Below are positions 1 through 6,879 of a DNA stretch of 19,347 nt, in pieces; position 1 is the first letter of the stretch; every line of letters starts with the position of its first letter. Under the pieces are notes generated by a model that was not told the DNA's origin, searched no databases, and saw nothing but the letters and a program-made list of their open reading frames with translations. The DNA is taken from contig JAOZMR010000017.1 in the NCBI GenBank assembly GCA_029934215.1, positions 1-19,347 of the forward strand, read 5' to 3'. The translations under genes and the position numbers were made by a program. Source of the DNA: Pontiellaceae bacterium (GTDB lineage Bacteria > Verrucomicrobiota > Kiritimatiellia > Kiritimatiellales > Tichowtungiaceae).

Positions 1-236
1 AAGCCGCCATCGACGGGCTCTACGTCATCCGAAGCAGTGTCAACAAAACCCACATAACCGACCCCGAACTCGTAGCTAGCAATAAAAATCTTGAAATCAG
101 ATATGTATATCATTTTCAGAAACTCGGTCTAAAGGCTGTTCATTCGATGCTGTACGTTCATCTTTGTTATTGGCGATTCCAACCCTTGGAACTTTTTCTT
201 TCCCACTTCTTATGTTTCCTCACGATTAAAGCGTAA
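1..236 (+). pseudogene. IS1634-like transposase, C-terminal remnant
   Basis: An open frame enters from the left edge (codons in phase with base 3) and stops at 234-236. Its first residues, AAIDGLYVIRSSV, match the DGLYVIRT-type strand near the catalytic end of IS1634/IS4-family DDE transposases. The next stretch (LVASNKNLE) resembles the degenerate 'YK.L..VE..FR' segment. After about residue 40 the similarity fades and the frame becomes unlike any transposase I know. It is too short and diverged to be active. The call is by motif recall only. The rest of the element, if any, lies outside the window. Confidence 0.5.
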
Positions 237-290
237 AACTGAAACATCCCATCATTCTTCTGTCAATTATTGTCGCTTCGCTTCTTTTTT

Positions 291-329
291 GGGAATACAA
301 AAAGCACGTTGGGAATACCTCAGGTCTGC
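291..329 (+). repeat. 39-bp dispersed repeat, left copy
   Basis: This sequence recurs in the same orientation at 18271-18309 with a single mismatch (311 versus 18291). It contains an internal direct repeat of GGGAATAC (291-298 and 311-318, 20 bases apart). The flanks differ between copies, apart from a T-rich, loosely similar sequence before each. I do not recognise it as the end of a known insertion sequence. Confidence 0.8.
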
Positions 330-372
330 GAAAATAGCCCCAGCTCTATTGCGGGTGAAGAGGGAGAGAGTT

Positions 373-395
373 TTTGCAGAATGATTGACGGCAGA
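373..395 (+). repeat. 23-bp dispersed repeat, inverted relative to right copy
   Basis: The reverse complement of this 23-bp sequence occurs exactly at 18305-18327. Its core is AGAATGATTGACGGC followed by a second AGAATGAT, so it behaves like a short tandem unit. A degraded inverted copy is at 247-265. At the right locus it overlaps the end of the 39-bp repeat. Here it lies 43 bases beyond it and in the opposite relative orientation. Confidence 0.75.
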
Positions 396-562
396 ATGAT
401 GGGGCGGATTAAGCGTTAGTGGAGAATTTCGAGAGAATCATTGTCGAAAATCGCAGTACTATAGGGTCTACTTCACCCCTGAAAACAACGGTGATTACGC
501 TTAACATCCCGCCCATTAGAGGGGTGCCGCAGGCGGGCGAGTTCTTTGGTGGGTGAAGTTTT

Positions 563-1720
563 TTACGAAACAAAAGGAGAAAGCTCGCGTAAGCGTTGTA
601 CGATTTTTGGTAGTTCGATGAGTATTGCGTCGATATCTGCTTCTGTGTTGTAGGTGCTGAGACTAAAACGGATGGACCCGTGAACGGACATTCCTTCCAC
701 CTGCATGGCGCGTAATACGTGGGATGGTTCTAGTGATCCGGAGGCGCAGGCGGAGCCGGTCGAGGCGCAAATGCCTTTGTCGTCGAGCATCAGGAGTATG
801 GCTTCGCCTTCGATATAATCAAAACTGATGTTGGATGTGTTCGGTAGGCGCTCCGCCGGAGCACCATTGAGACGCGCTCCGTGGCAGCTCTTGAGGAGCC
901 CAGCTTCGAGACGATCGCGCATCGCTTTTACTCGTACGTTTTCTTCGTCCATGTGCTTGGATGCCAAATTGCACGCCACACCCAATCCAACAATGTATGG
1001 GACGTTTTCGGTTCCAGCTCGGCGTCCTCGTTCTTGATGCCCGCCGAGGATTAGCGGTTTCACTTTTGTTCCTCGGCGAATGTAGAGTGCGCCGACGCCT
1101 TTGGGCGCGTGAATTTTGTGTCCGGAAAGTGATAGCATGTCGATAGGCAATTCACTGACGTTCATCGGGATTTTTCCGACAGCTTGTACGGCGTCGGCAT
1201 GAAATATTCCGCCGAATTCGTGGACCATTTCGCCGATTAAGCCGACGGGGAAAATCATGCCGGTTTCGTTGTTCGCCCACATGATGGAGGTTAAACTTCT
1301 CCCCGCCTTCACCTCGCGTTGAAGCGTTTCGACGTCTAGGCGACCTAGTTTGTCGACCCCGAGTTTTGTTAAACGGAACCCACGATCTTCGAGGTAGTGG
1401 CATGGGCCAGAAACTGCGGCGTGTTCCACTTTTGAGGTGATGACGTGTGGCGGCTTGTCCATGGCCTCCGCCCCGCCGCGAATTGCGAGATTGTTGCTTT
1501 CGGAGCCACAGCTTGTGAAGGTGATTTCTTGCGGGTCTGCGGCACCAATGAGCTCGGCGACTTGTTCGCGGGCGGTTTCTACATATTTTTTGATTTGCCC
1601 GCCAAAAACATGCATGCTCGATGGGTTGCCCCAGAGCTCCGTCAAAAATGGGAGCATTGCCTCGCGAACTTCATCCGCAATCTGGGTCGTCGCATTGTTG
1701 TCTACATAGACCGTTTTCAT
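563..1720 (-). CDS. nifS: NifS-type cysteine desulfurase
   Basis: This PLP enzyme removes sulfur from L-cysteine and passes it as persulfide to a scaffold protein for Fe-S cluster assembly in the cytoplasm. The 385-residue length is normal. The PLP lysine is K202 in SLSGHKIHAPKG, and the catalytic cysteine is C325 in the STGSACASGSLEPSHVL segment, the long-loop form typical of NifS/IscS (class I). The N-terminal YVDNNATT strand is diagnostic. The ATG overlaps the nifU stop by one base (TAATG) and is preceded by a strong GAGGAGG inside the end of nifU, so the two genes are translationally coupled. Pairing with a three-domain NifU supports NifS rather than IscS. No nitrogenase genes are seen, so it is probably the housekeeping or an auxiliary Fe-S system. 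Confidence 0.95.
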   Translation of the reverse strand: MKTVYVDNNATTQIADEVREAMLPFLTELWGNPSSMHVFGGQIKKYVETAREQVAELIGAADPQEITFTSCGSESNNLAIRGGAEAMDKPPHVITSKVEHAAVSGPCHYLEDRGFRLTKLGVDKLGRLDVETLQREVKAGRSLTSIMWANNETGMIFPVGLIGEMVHEFGGIFHADAVQAVGKIPMNVSELPIDMLSLSGHKIHAPKGVGALYIRRGTKVKPLILGGHQERGRRAGTENVPYIVGLGVACNLASKHMDEENVRVKAMRDRLEAGLLKSCHGARLNGAPAERLPNTSNISFDYIEGEAILLMLDDKGICASTGSACASGSLEPSHVLRAMQVEGMSVHGSIRFSLSTYNTEADIDAILIELPKIVQRLRELSPFVS

Positions 1721-2547
1721 TATTTTACCTCCTCAACGATAATGTTTTGAGATACATTATCTTTTAATCGCGCTTCGACAACGTCCTTTAGTGTCACCTG
1801 AGAAACCACGCATCCTGCGCAGGCGCCACGAAAACGAACTTTCACGGTATCGCCTGCAACATCGACCAGTTCGAGGTCGCCGCCGTCCTGACGGAGTGCC
1901 GGACGAATTTCGCGATCGATCACGTCTTCGATCAGATGAATTTTCTGCAAATTGGTCATCGGTTTTTCTTCACTCGGCACATCATCTGCATTCATGCGAG
2001 TAATGATTGCCTCCAGCTGAGGAATACAATTTCCGCATCCGCCCCCCGCTTTACAGGCATCCGTCAACTGCTCGACGGTGGTTACGTGGTTCTCGCGAAC
2101 GACCTTTTCTATCTCTTTATCTGTCACACCGAAACAGTGGCAAACCACTTCGCCTTCGAGCGCTTTATCCCATTTTTCACCGGTGCGGTAGTTGTAGATT
2201 GCGGCTTCGAGCGCCTCGCGCCCCATCACGGAGCAATGCACTTTTTGTTTCGGGAGCCCGCCGAGATAGTCAGCGATATCTTTGTTTGTGATCTCCTCTG
2301 CCTCTTTGAGTGTTTTTCCGAGAATCATATCGGTTAGGGCGGACGATGATGCAATTGCGCTTGCGCAACCGAAGGTTTGGAATTTGGCTTCAGAAATCCG
2401 ACCTTCGTCATCGAGCTTAAACATCAGTTTAAGCGCATCGCCGCAGGCCAATGATCCGACCTCGCCAACGCCGGACGGGTCTTCTACTTTCCCGACGTTG
2501 TGCGGGTTACGAAAATGTTCATTTACTTTATCTGTATAGTCCCACAT
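1720..2547 (-). CDS. nifU: NifU Fe-S cluster scaffold, three-domain form
   Basis: This is the scaffold on which NifS-derived sulfur and iron are assembled into clusters. Three domains are visible in 275 residues. An IscU-like domain (about 1-125) carries ligand cysteines C35, C61 and C105. A BFD-like 2Fe-2S domain (about 133-185) has CHC at 136-138 and CGNC at 171-174. A C-terminal Nfu domain (about 203-270) has the CAGC motif (C243, C246). I chose the ATG at 2545-2547 because AAGGAGGTTT lies just upstream and MWDYTDKVNEHFRNPHNVG is the conserved NifU start. The frame stays open 35 codons further, but only through the tandem repeat. It forms an operon with nifS. Confidence 0.95.
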   Translation of the reverse strand: MWDYTDKVNEHFRNPHNVGKVEDPSGVGEVGSLACGDALKLMFKLDDEGRISEAKFQTFGCASAIASSSALTDMILGKTLKEAEEITNKDIADYLGGLPKQKVHCSVMGREALEAAIYNYRTGEKWDKALEGEVVCHCFGVTDKEIEKVVRENHVTTVEQLTDACKAGGGCGNCIPQLEAIITRMNADDVPSEEKPMTNLQKIHLIEDVIDREIRPALRQDGGDLELVDVAGDTVKVRFRGACAGCVVSQVTLKDVVEARLKDNVSQNIIVEEVK

Positions 2548-2558
2548 GGGAAACCTCC

Positions 2559-2648
2559 TTTTGGAGAGATGGAGTTTTGGAGAAATGGAGTTTTGGAGAA
2601 ATGGAGTTTTGGAGAAATGGAGTTTTGGAAAAATGGAGTTTTGGAAAT
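2559..2648 (+). repeat. 16-bp tandem array in the nifU leader
   Basis: There are five full copies and one partial copy of a 16-bp unit, TTTTGGAGAAATGGAG on the plus strand, at 2559, 2575, 2591, 2607, 2623 and 2639. The variation is small (one GAGAG, two GAAA-type changes). On the transcribed minus strand each unit reads CTCC...CTCC, complementary to the GGAGG of the nifU Shine-Dalgarno at 2551-2558. The last unit and the SD form CTCC-AAAA-GGAG directly. The array lies between the predicted nifU promoter and its start codon. It is not a CRISPR: units are contiguous with no spacers. Confidence 0.9.
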
Positions 2649-2667
2649 TCAACTAGAGACTGTTTGA

Positions 2668-2696
2668 ATTGTGAAGGATTCGGATAACCGAGTCAA
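2668..2696 (-). promoter_or_regulatory. Sigma70-like promoter for nifU-nifS
   Basis: On the minus strand TTGACT (2696-2691) is followed after 17 bases by CACAAT (2673-2668). The -35 matches consensus at 5/6, the -10 at 4/6, and the spacing is ideal. The predicted start near 2661 gives a leader of about 115 bases that contains the whole CTCC array. The promoter lies in the only non-repetitive gap between the two arrays. This is inferred from sequence alone. Confidence 0.5.
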
Positions 2697-2727
2697 CAAC
2701 TCATTATTCTATCATTCCCATATTCCA

Positions 2728-2805
2728 ATTCTCCCACACTCCAAAACTCCACTACTCCAATTCTCCATTACTCCAATTCTCCATTACTCCAAAACTCCAA
2801 TCCCC
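2728..2805 (+). repeat. CTCC-type 16-bp array, inverse sense to the nifU leader array
   Basis: This is a degenerate run of CTCCA units between the nadA stop and the nifU promoter. Two perfect adjacent 16-bp units, CTCCAATTCTCCATTA, sit at 2755-2770 and 2771-2786, with looser copies on both sides. Its sense is opposite to the array at 2559-2648 (CTCC here, GGAG there, on the same strand). Transcripts crossing from nadA into nifU could therefore pair the two arrays with the promoter region in the loop. Confidence 0.8.
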
Positions 2806-2807
2806 TC

Positions 2808-3713
2808 CTACTGTATTTCTAGCATCCGCTGGATGCAACCTACGGCGCGGTCAGCGATATCGCTCGGGACTGTCACGCGAGCCTTCATGTCCTGAAGCGA
2901 CCAGAGGATTTTTTCAACCGTGATTTTCTTCATATTAGGACAAACCGCACGGTCTGGGTTGATCGGTATGAATGTTTTCCCTGGGTTTTCTGTGCGGAGG
3001 CGATAGTTAATTCCTATTTCTGTGACTACTATAAATTCTGTCTGATTCGATTCGGAGGCAAAGTGACACATTTGGCCGGTCGAAAGTAGCTCGTCTGCTA
3101 GGTCTCGCACCGGTTTATTGCATTCAGGATGCGCCATCACCACGGCTTCGGGGTGCTTCTTTTTCATTTCAATTATGTCGATATCACGAATGCGTTCGTG
3201 TGTTGGGCAGAAGCCGTTGTATAGAATGAATTCTTTACCAAGCTTTTCTGCAACAAATCCTCCGAGGTTGCGATCTGGCACAAATATGATTTCGACCTCT
3301 CCCAGCGATTCGCACACCTTCACCGCATTCGATGATGTGCAACAGATGTCGCTTTCCGCCTTTACCTCCGCCGAGCTATTTACGTAGCAGACCACTTTCG
3401 CGCCCGGATGTTTCGCCTTAAGTTCGCGAAGTTGCGCCGCGTTCACCATATCCGCCATCGGGCAACCCGAGTCCGGATCGGGTATTAGGATGGTTTTTTG
3501 CGGCGATAGAATCACTGCGGTTTCTGCCATAAAATGGACACCGCAAAACACCACGACATCTTCGGTTAGATTCGCAGCCTTTCGGCTCAGTTCAAGCGAA
3601 TCGCCTGTAAAGTCAGCAATCGCCTGCACCTCGTCACCCTGATAGTTGTGCGCCAAAATGGTCGCACCTCGCTCAGCCTTTAGTTCCTGTATTTGCTCTT
3701 CTATTGATTTCAT
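2808..3713 (-). CDS. nadA: Quinolinate synthase NadA
   Basis: It condenses iminoaspartate with dihydroxyacetone phosphate to quinolinate, the precursor of NAD, using an oxygen-sensitive 4Fe-4S cluster. At 301 residues it is the compact form. The three cluster ligands are evident: C84 in DSGCPMADM, C169 in GFCPTHERI and C258 in AVCPNMKK, at nearly the same spacing as in the Thermotoga enzyme. AHNYQ (21-25) and the GDSLELS strand are also conserved. The start ATG has no good Shine-Dalgarno. A TTTTCCAA-CGT-TTGGAAAA palindrome lies 19 bases upstream. No nadB or nadC is present here. It sits between the MBL nuclease and nifU on the same strand, a sensible place for an Fe-S enzyme. Confidence 0.95.
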   Translation of the reverse strand: MKSIEEQIQELKAERGATILAHNYQGDEVQAIADFTGDSLELSRKAANLTEDVVVFCGVHFMAETAVILSPQKTILIPDPDSGCPMADMVNAAQLRELKAKHPGAKVVCYVNSSAEVKAESDICCTSSNAVKVCESLGEVEIIFVPDRNLGGFVAEKLGKEFILYNGFCPTHERIRDIDIIEMKKKHPEAVVMAHPECNKPVRDLADELLSTGQMCHFASESNQTEFIVVTEIGINYRLRTENPGKTFIPINPDRAVCPNMKKITVEKILWSLQDMKARVTVPSDIADRAVGCIQRMLEIQ

Positions 3714-3731
3714 GCGTCAGAATGTAGACCA

Positions 3732-3750
3732 TTTTCCAACGTTTGGAAAA
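3732..3750. repeat. TTCCAA-N3-TTGGAA palindrome upstream of nadA
   Basis: The perfect 15-bp core at 3734-3748 (spacer CGT) is extended to 8-bp arms, TTTTCCAA and TTGGAAAA. It is in the 54-base gap between the MBL nuclease stop and the nadA start, so it could act as an operator or an RNA hairpin. It is one of seven perfect copies in the window: 177-191, 3734-3748, 6593-6607, 6610-6624, 11555-11569, 11842-11856 and 17065-17079. Confidence 0.85.
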
Positions 3751-3767
3751 CAGATGTTTAATTTTCC

Positions 3768-5174
3768 TCAGGACAGGGTTAGTTGTTCGTCGTATCTTGG
3801 GACGTGTACGGACCAGCCTTTTTCGTGAGAGATTTTTTTTGCGAACGATTTTGCTGCGTCGGCTTCGCCGTGGACGACGAATACTTTTTTCGGCGCGGTG
3901 CCGATCCCGCTCAACCAACGGATCAATTCGTTGCGGTCTGCATGAGCCGAGAAGCCGTTGATTTTTTCAATCGCGGCATGAACGGACCAGGATTCTCCGT
4001 GAATCCGAATTTCGTCGAGCCCTTCGAGTATGAGCCGTCCTAGAGTTCCGACTGCCTGATAGCCGATGAAGAGGATGGTGTTTTTCCTGTCGGTGATGTT
4101 GCTTTTTAGATGGTGCTTAATTCGTCCGCCCGTACACATGCCAGACCCAGCAATGATGATTGCACTGCCTTTCACGTCTTTTATGGCTTTGGATTGATCG
4201 ACCGAACGGCTCATTTCGAGACCTGGGAAGTCGCACGGATGTTGTCCCTGATGAATCATTTCGTTGGTTTTTGCGTCGAAGAGTTCTGGATGGCGTTTGA
4301 AGACCTCGGTGACGCTGACGGCCATGGGGCTGTCGACGAAGGCAGGCAGGTGCGGGATTCGATCTTCTTCCAGCAGATTGCTGAGATGAAAGAGCAGTTC
4401 TTGTGTTCGTTCGACGGCGAAGCTTGGGATAATGATATTGCCGCCGCGTTCAACTGTGCGGTTTATGACATCCGCCAGCGCATCGGGTATGGAGGAGACG
4501 GGTTTATGGTCGCGGTCGCCGTACGTGGATTCAACGAGGACGTAGTCTGCCGAGCCAATTTCTACTGGGTCGCGGATGATCGGTACGTCCCAGCGCCCGA
4601 CATCGCCTGAGAAAAGCAGCGTACGCGTTTCGCCGTTTTGTGTGATTTTTAGTTTTATGGAAGTCGACCCGAAGATGTGACCCGCTTCAAAAAACGTGGC
4701 GGAGATTCCATCAGCGATTTGCACCTCTTTTTCGTAGGGTGCATTCTTGAAGAGTTTGATTGTTTTCTCGGCATCATCTGTCGTGTAAAGAGCCTCGTAA
4801 GGGAACGGACTGCTTCGGCCTTCGCATTCATGACGTTTGAGTTTGTGCTTGATGTCCTCTTCCTGAATGAATGCGGAATCGCGCACGATGATTGTGGCAA
4901 TATCCGCCGTGGCAGGCGTGGCATAAACTGGGCCCTCGAAACCATCTTTAACTAATTTGGGGACACGCCCGCAATGGTCGAGGTGAGCGTGAGTAAGCAA
5001 AACCGCTTGAATGGAGCTGGGAGGCACCGGAAAAGCATCCCAGTTGCGTTGCTTGAGATCTCGCTCTTGATAGAGTCCGCAGTCCACAAGAATCCGCGTA
5101 TTGTTTGCCTCAATCAGATAGCAGGAGCCGGTCACATTTTGAGCCGCGCCGAAAAAACGAAGTTTGATTTCCAT
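3768..5174 (-). CDS. MBL-fold/beta-CASP RNA nuclease (Ysh1/CPSF73-like)
   Basis: This is a metallo-beta-lactamase-fold protein of the beta-CASP group, whose members cut RNA; its exact substrate is unknown. In 468 residues it has the zinc motif THAHLDH (61-67), a downstream histidine in EAGHIFGS, and the aspartate in SGDVG. It then has the beta-CASP motifs: the acidic residue in VESTYGDRDH, SGMCTGGRI, and the terminal FSAHAD histidine. I start at the ATG at 5172-5174, preceded by AAAGGGG at good spacing. An in-frame ATG 15 bases upstream overlaps that ribosome site and is less likely. The Cys-rich small gene is 50 bases upstream on the same strand. There is no KH domain or RNase J-type C-terminus. 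Confidence 0.9.
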   Translation of the reverse strand: MEIKLRFFGAAQNVTGSCYLIEANNTRILVDCGLYQERDLKQRNWDAFPVPPSSIQAVLLTHAHLDHCGRVPKLVKDGFEGPVYATPATADIATIIVRDSAFIQEEDIKHKLKRHECEGRSSPFPYEALYTTDDAEKTIKLFKNAPYEKEVQIADGISATFFEAGHIFGSTSIKLKITQNGETRTLLFSGDVGRWDVPIIRDPVEIGSADYVLVESTYGDRDHKPVSSIPDALADVINRTVERGGNIIIPSFAVERTQELLFHLSNLLEEDRIPHLPAFVDSPMAVSVTEVFKRHPELFDAKTNEMIHQGQHPCDFPGLEMSRSVDQSKAIKDVKGSAIIIAGSGMCTGGRIKHHLKSNITDRKNTILFIGYQAVGTLGRLILEGLDEIRIHGESWSVHAAIEKINGFSAHADRNELIRWLSGIGTAPKKVFVVHGEADAAKSFAKKISHEKGWSVHVPRYDEQLTLS

Positions 5175-5224
5175 GGAATCCCCTTTCAATATTTTATGTT
5201 TTGCATCGTAAATTTAGTGTGTTT

Positions 5225-5428
5225 CTAGCAAGTTGAGCAATCGCAAACAAGAGCCGAAATGGATCGGTCGTAGGTCGCCTCGCCCTCTTTAGAGAAGAAG
5301 CACGCGGGGATTTGCCCCTTCCCACGATGATACGCCACGCACTCGCAACACAGCCCCTTCTTTGCACAGGTATAGGTGCAGTTGCACTCCTTGAGATTCT
5401 TTTCTTTATTCGGGCAATTCGTCGTCAT
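5225..5428 (-). CDS. Small Cys-rich protein, DUF6485-type
   Basis: This 67-residue protein has eleven cysteines (C5, C15, C17, C21, C27, C28, C30, C43, C62, C64, C67). It probably folds around one or more metal ions. The CNCTYTC...CCECVAYHR...PACFF pattern matches what I recall of the DUF6485 family, found mostly in anaerobes and of unknown function. I start at the ATG at 5426-5428, one base after the hisC stop (TAGTATG), with TTGGAG seven bases upstream inside the end of hisC. The upstream extension is only hisC sequence in another frame. Co-translation with hisC is likely, but no functional link is obvious. Confidence 0.75.
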   Translation of the reverse strand: MTTNCPNKEKNLKECNCTYTCAKKGLCCECVAYHRGKGQIPACFFSKEGEATYDRSISALVCDCSTC

Positions 5429-5429
5429 A

Positions 5430-6479
5430 CTATTTCTCCAAGATTTCTTCCAACGCATGAATCAAAGCCATCGTCTGCTCATTCGTGCCAACCGTGATGC
5501 GTAGACAGTCCCTGGTGCTTTCATCGTCAAACCACCGAATAAACACATTCCGTTTCTTGAGCTCCTCGAAAATTTTCTGCGCACCCGGTTGCGGCGGTTT
5601 CACCCAAACAAAATTAGCCTCAGACGGATACACACCGAACCCGAGTTCAGTCAGCTCGTTCGACAGGAATGCCCGAGAATTCTTCACGGCAGACGTAATC
5701 GCTTGCATCGTACCATCATCGAGCAGCGCAACACGAGCGAGCTCCTGCGTGATCGTGTTAACGTTATACGAATCCTTAATTTTATAGAGCGCATCAATGA
5801 GATTTTGACTCCCAACGCAATAGCCGAAGCGGATGCCCGCCAAAGCGTAGGACTTCGAAAGCGTACGAACAACAATCACGTTTTCGTACTTCGTCGCAAA
5901 CTCCATGCAGTCCTCGGAGGCGAAATCGACATATGCCTCATCAATCACCACCACCCCCGGAAAGGTTTTCACAAACTCCTCGATTTTCTCCTTTGGAAAA
6001 AGCATCCCAGTTGGGGCGTTTGGATTGGGTAAAAAGAAAACAGACGCTTCGTAGTCATCCGGCATCAGCCACCCGAAATGGTCATCCAGCGCCACAGGAC
6101 GAGTTTCAACATCTTCGATTTGCGACAAAATTGGATAGAGCGAATACGACGGAACAAACGTCCCGACCGAACCGCCCACCGGTTCCACAAACGCACGAAC
6201 ACAAAGAGCCAGCACCTCATCGGAGCCATTTCCCGCAAACACATTACCAAGACCAACCTCATACTTCTCCGCAATCACCTTACGAACTTCAACGCAAAGC
6301 GGGTCGGGATATTTCGCCAGTTCAGCAACATTGAGTTCGCTCAAAATATCCTGCACCTCCGGCGAACAAAGCCACGGGTTTTCGTTCGTGTTGAGCTTCA
6401 CAACATCCTCGCCCTGCGGTTGCTCGCCTGGAACATACCCAGTCATCGCGGCTACAGATCTTCGTATTAAATTCTTCAT
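5430..6479 (-). CDS. hisC: Histidinol-phosphate aminotransferase
   Basis: This fold-type I PLP aminotransferase converts imidazole-acetol phosphate and glutamate to histidinol phosphate in histidine synthesis. The 349 residues are full length. Visible marks are the LNTNENP substrate loop (29-35), GNGSDE (84-88 region), PNPNAPTG (151-158), DEAYVDF (180-186) and the PLP lysine K209 in TLSKSYALAG. The ATG is preceded by AAGGA at seven bases. No other his gene is next to it, so it is a stand-alone copy. Such copies may also act on aromatic amino acids, which the sequence alone cannot decide. It is the first protein gene of the minus-strand run that starts just after the tRNA. Confidence 0.92.
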   Translation of the reverse strand: MKNLIRRSVAAMTGYVPGEQPQGEDVVKLNTNENPWLCSPEVQDILSELNVAELAKYPDPLCVEVRKVIAEKYEVGLGNVFAGNGSDEVLALCVRAFVEPVGGSVGTFVPSYSLYPILSQIEDVETRPVALDDHFGWLMPDDYEASVFFLPNPNAPTGMLFPKEKIEEFVKTFPGVVVIDEAYVDFASEDCMEFATKYENVIVVRTLSKSYALAGIRFGYCVGSQNLIDALYKIKDSYNVNTITQELARVALLDDGTMQAITSAVKNSRAFLSNELTELGFGVYPSEANFVWVKPPQPGAQKIFEELKKRNVFIRWFDDESTRDCLRITVGTNEQTMALIHALEEILEK

Positions 6480-6592
6480 AGTGTTTCCTTCGTTTTGGAG
6501 TCAGAGATGTGGCGATTCGTTTATAAGCCAACAGGCACCACAGTAGGAGATTTTTAGAAGGAATGCAAACAACGAAAAGCAGGAGCGTGAAC

Positions 6593-6624
6593 TTCCAATG
6601 GTTGGAAATTTCCAAACCTTGGAA
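6593..6624. repeat. Twin TTCCAA-N3-TTGGAA palindromes
   Basis: Two perfect copies, 6593-6607 (spacer TGG) and 6610-6624 (spacer ACC), are separated by two bases. They lie between the tRNA 3' end and hisC, on the transcribed side of both. Together with the stem at 6625-6642 they make three consecutive potential hairpins. Confidence 0.85.
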
Positions 6625-6642
6625 CTTCTATGTTCATAGAAG
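6625..6642 (-). terminator. Stem-loop immediately after tRNA-Leu
   Basis: CTTCTAT and ATAGAAG form a perfect 7-bp stem with a 4-base loop, one base beyond the encoded CCA of the tRNA on the minus strand. No T-run follows, but two more hairpin-capable palindromes do. It may act as a 3' processing or termination structure for the tRNA transcript. Confidence 0.3.
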
Positions 6643-6643
6643 C

Positions 6644-6730
6644 TGGTGCCCGGGGCGGGAATCGAACCCGCACTTCATTGCTGAAAAGGGATTTTAAGTC
6701 CCTTGCGTCTACCGATTTCGCCACCCGGGC
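6644..6730 (-). tRNA. tRNA-Leu (anticodon UAA)
   Basis: Read on the minus strand, the 5' acceptor GCCCGGG pairs with CCCGGGC at the 3' end, followed by discriminator A and an encoded CCA (6646-6644). The anticodon arm is AGGGA-CTTAAAA-TCCCT, giving anticodon UAA. The T arm reads GCGGGTTCGATTCCCGC. The variable arm is long (TTTTCAGCAATGAA region), as expected of a class II leucine tRNA. The total length of 87 with CCA is typical. Confidence 0.97.
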
Positions 6731-6738
6731 ACCGAATT

Positions 6739-6744
6739 ATTGTA
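6739..6744 (-). promoter_or_regulatory. Candidate -10 element of tRNA-Leu
   Basis: TACAAT on the minus strand ends nine bases before the tRNA 5' end and matches TATAAT at 5/6. I do not see a good -35 at 17 bases, so this is a weak promoter call. Confidence 0.35.
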
Positions 6745-6809
6745 ACGCTTAGGTGTTGTAACTGCTTTTGTTTTTTATCGCGACAAAATTCTGGTTTTTT
6801 TTCGCATAG

Positions 6810-6823
6810 TTGACCTGCATCAA
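6810..6823 (+). promoter_or_regulatory. CRP/FNR-family operator (TTGAC-N4-ATCAA)
   Basis: TTGACCTGCATCAA differs from the FNR consensus TTGAT-N4-ATCAA by one base and also resembles Dnr/HcpR-type sites. It is centred near 6816.5, about 63 bases before the first gene. TACGCT at 6846-6851 could be the -10 of a class II activated promoter, with a start near 6858 and the box centred near -41.5. That geometry is typical of activation by FNR-type regulators. The gene behind it, a FrdX-like ferredoxin, belongs to a family often found in Hcp/HcpR regulons. Confidence 0.6.
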
Positions 6824-6879
6824 GGCGCCGAACGCATCGTTTCGATACGCTTCATACACTAAAAAAGGATAGGAACGAT

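Larger units (their letters stand above)
237..562. other. Intergenic repeat-rich stretch downstream of nifS
   Basis: I see no gene here. The stretch holds pieces of several repeats. A 19-bp sequence at 247-265 recurs inverted at 383-401 with two mismatches. ACTTCACCC at 470-478 is the exact inverse of GGGTGAAGT at 551-559, immediately beyond the nifS stop. GGGCGGAT-TAAGCG at about 402-416 is matched by an inverted GC-rich copy near 496-513. None of these stems is followed by a clear T-run in the nifS direction, so I do not call a terminator. Confidence 0.5.

Noticed and set aside
2548..2652. Longer NifU reading frame starting at 2652
   Set aside because: The extra 35 codons are just the translated tandem repeat. 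The ATG at 2547 has a strong AAGGAGG and the conserved NifU N-terminus.
2559..2805. CRISPR array
   Set aside because: The 16-bp units are contiguous, with no spacers of uniform length and no cas genes. They are tandem repeats.
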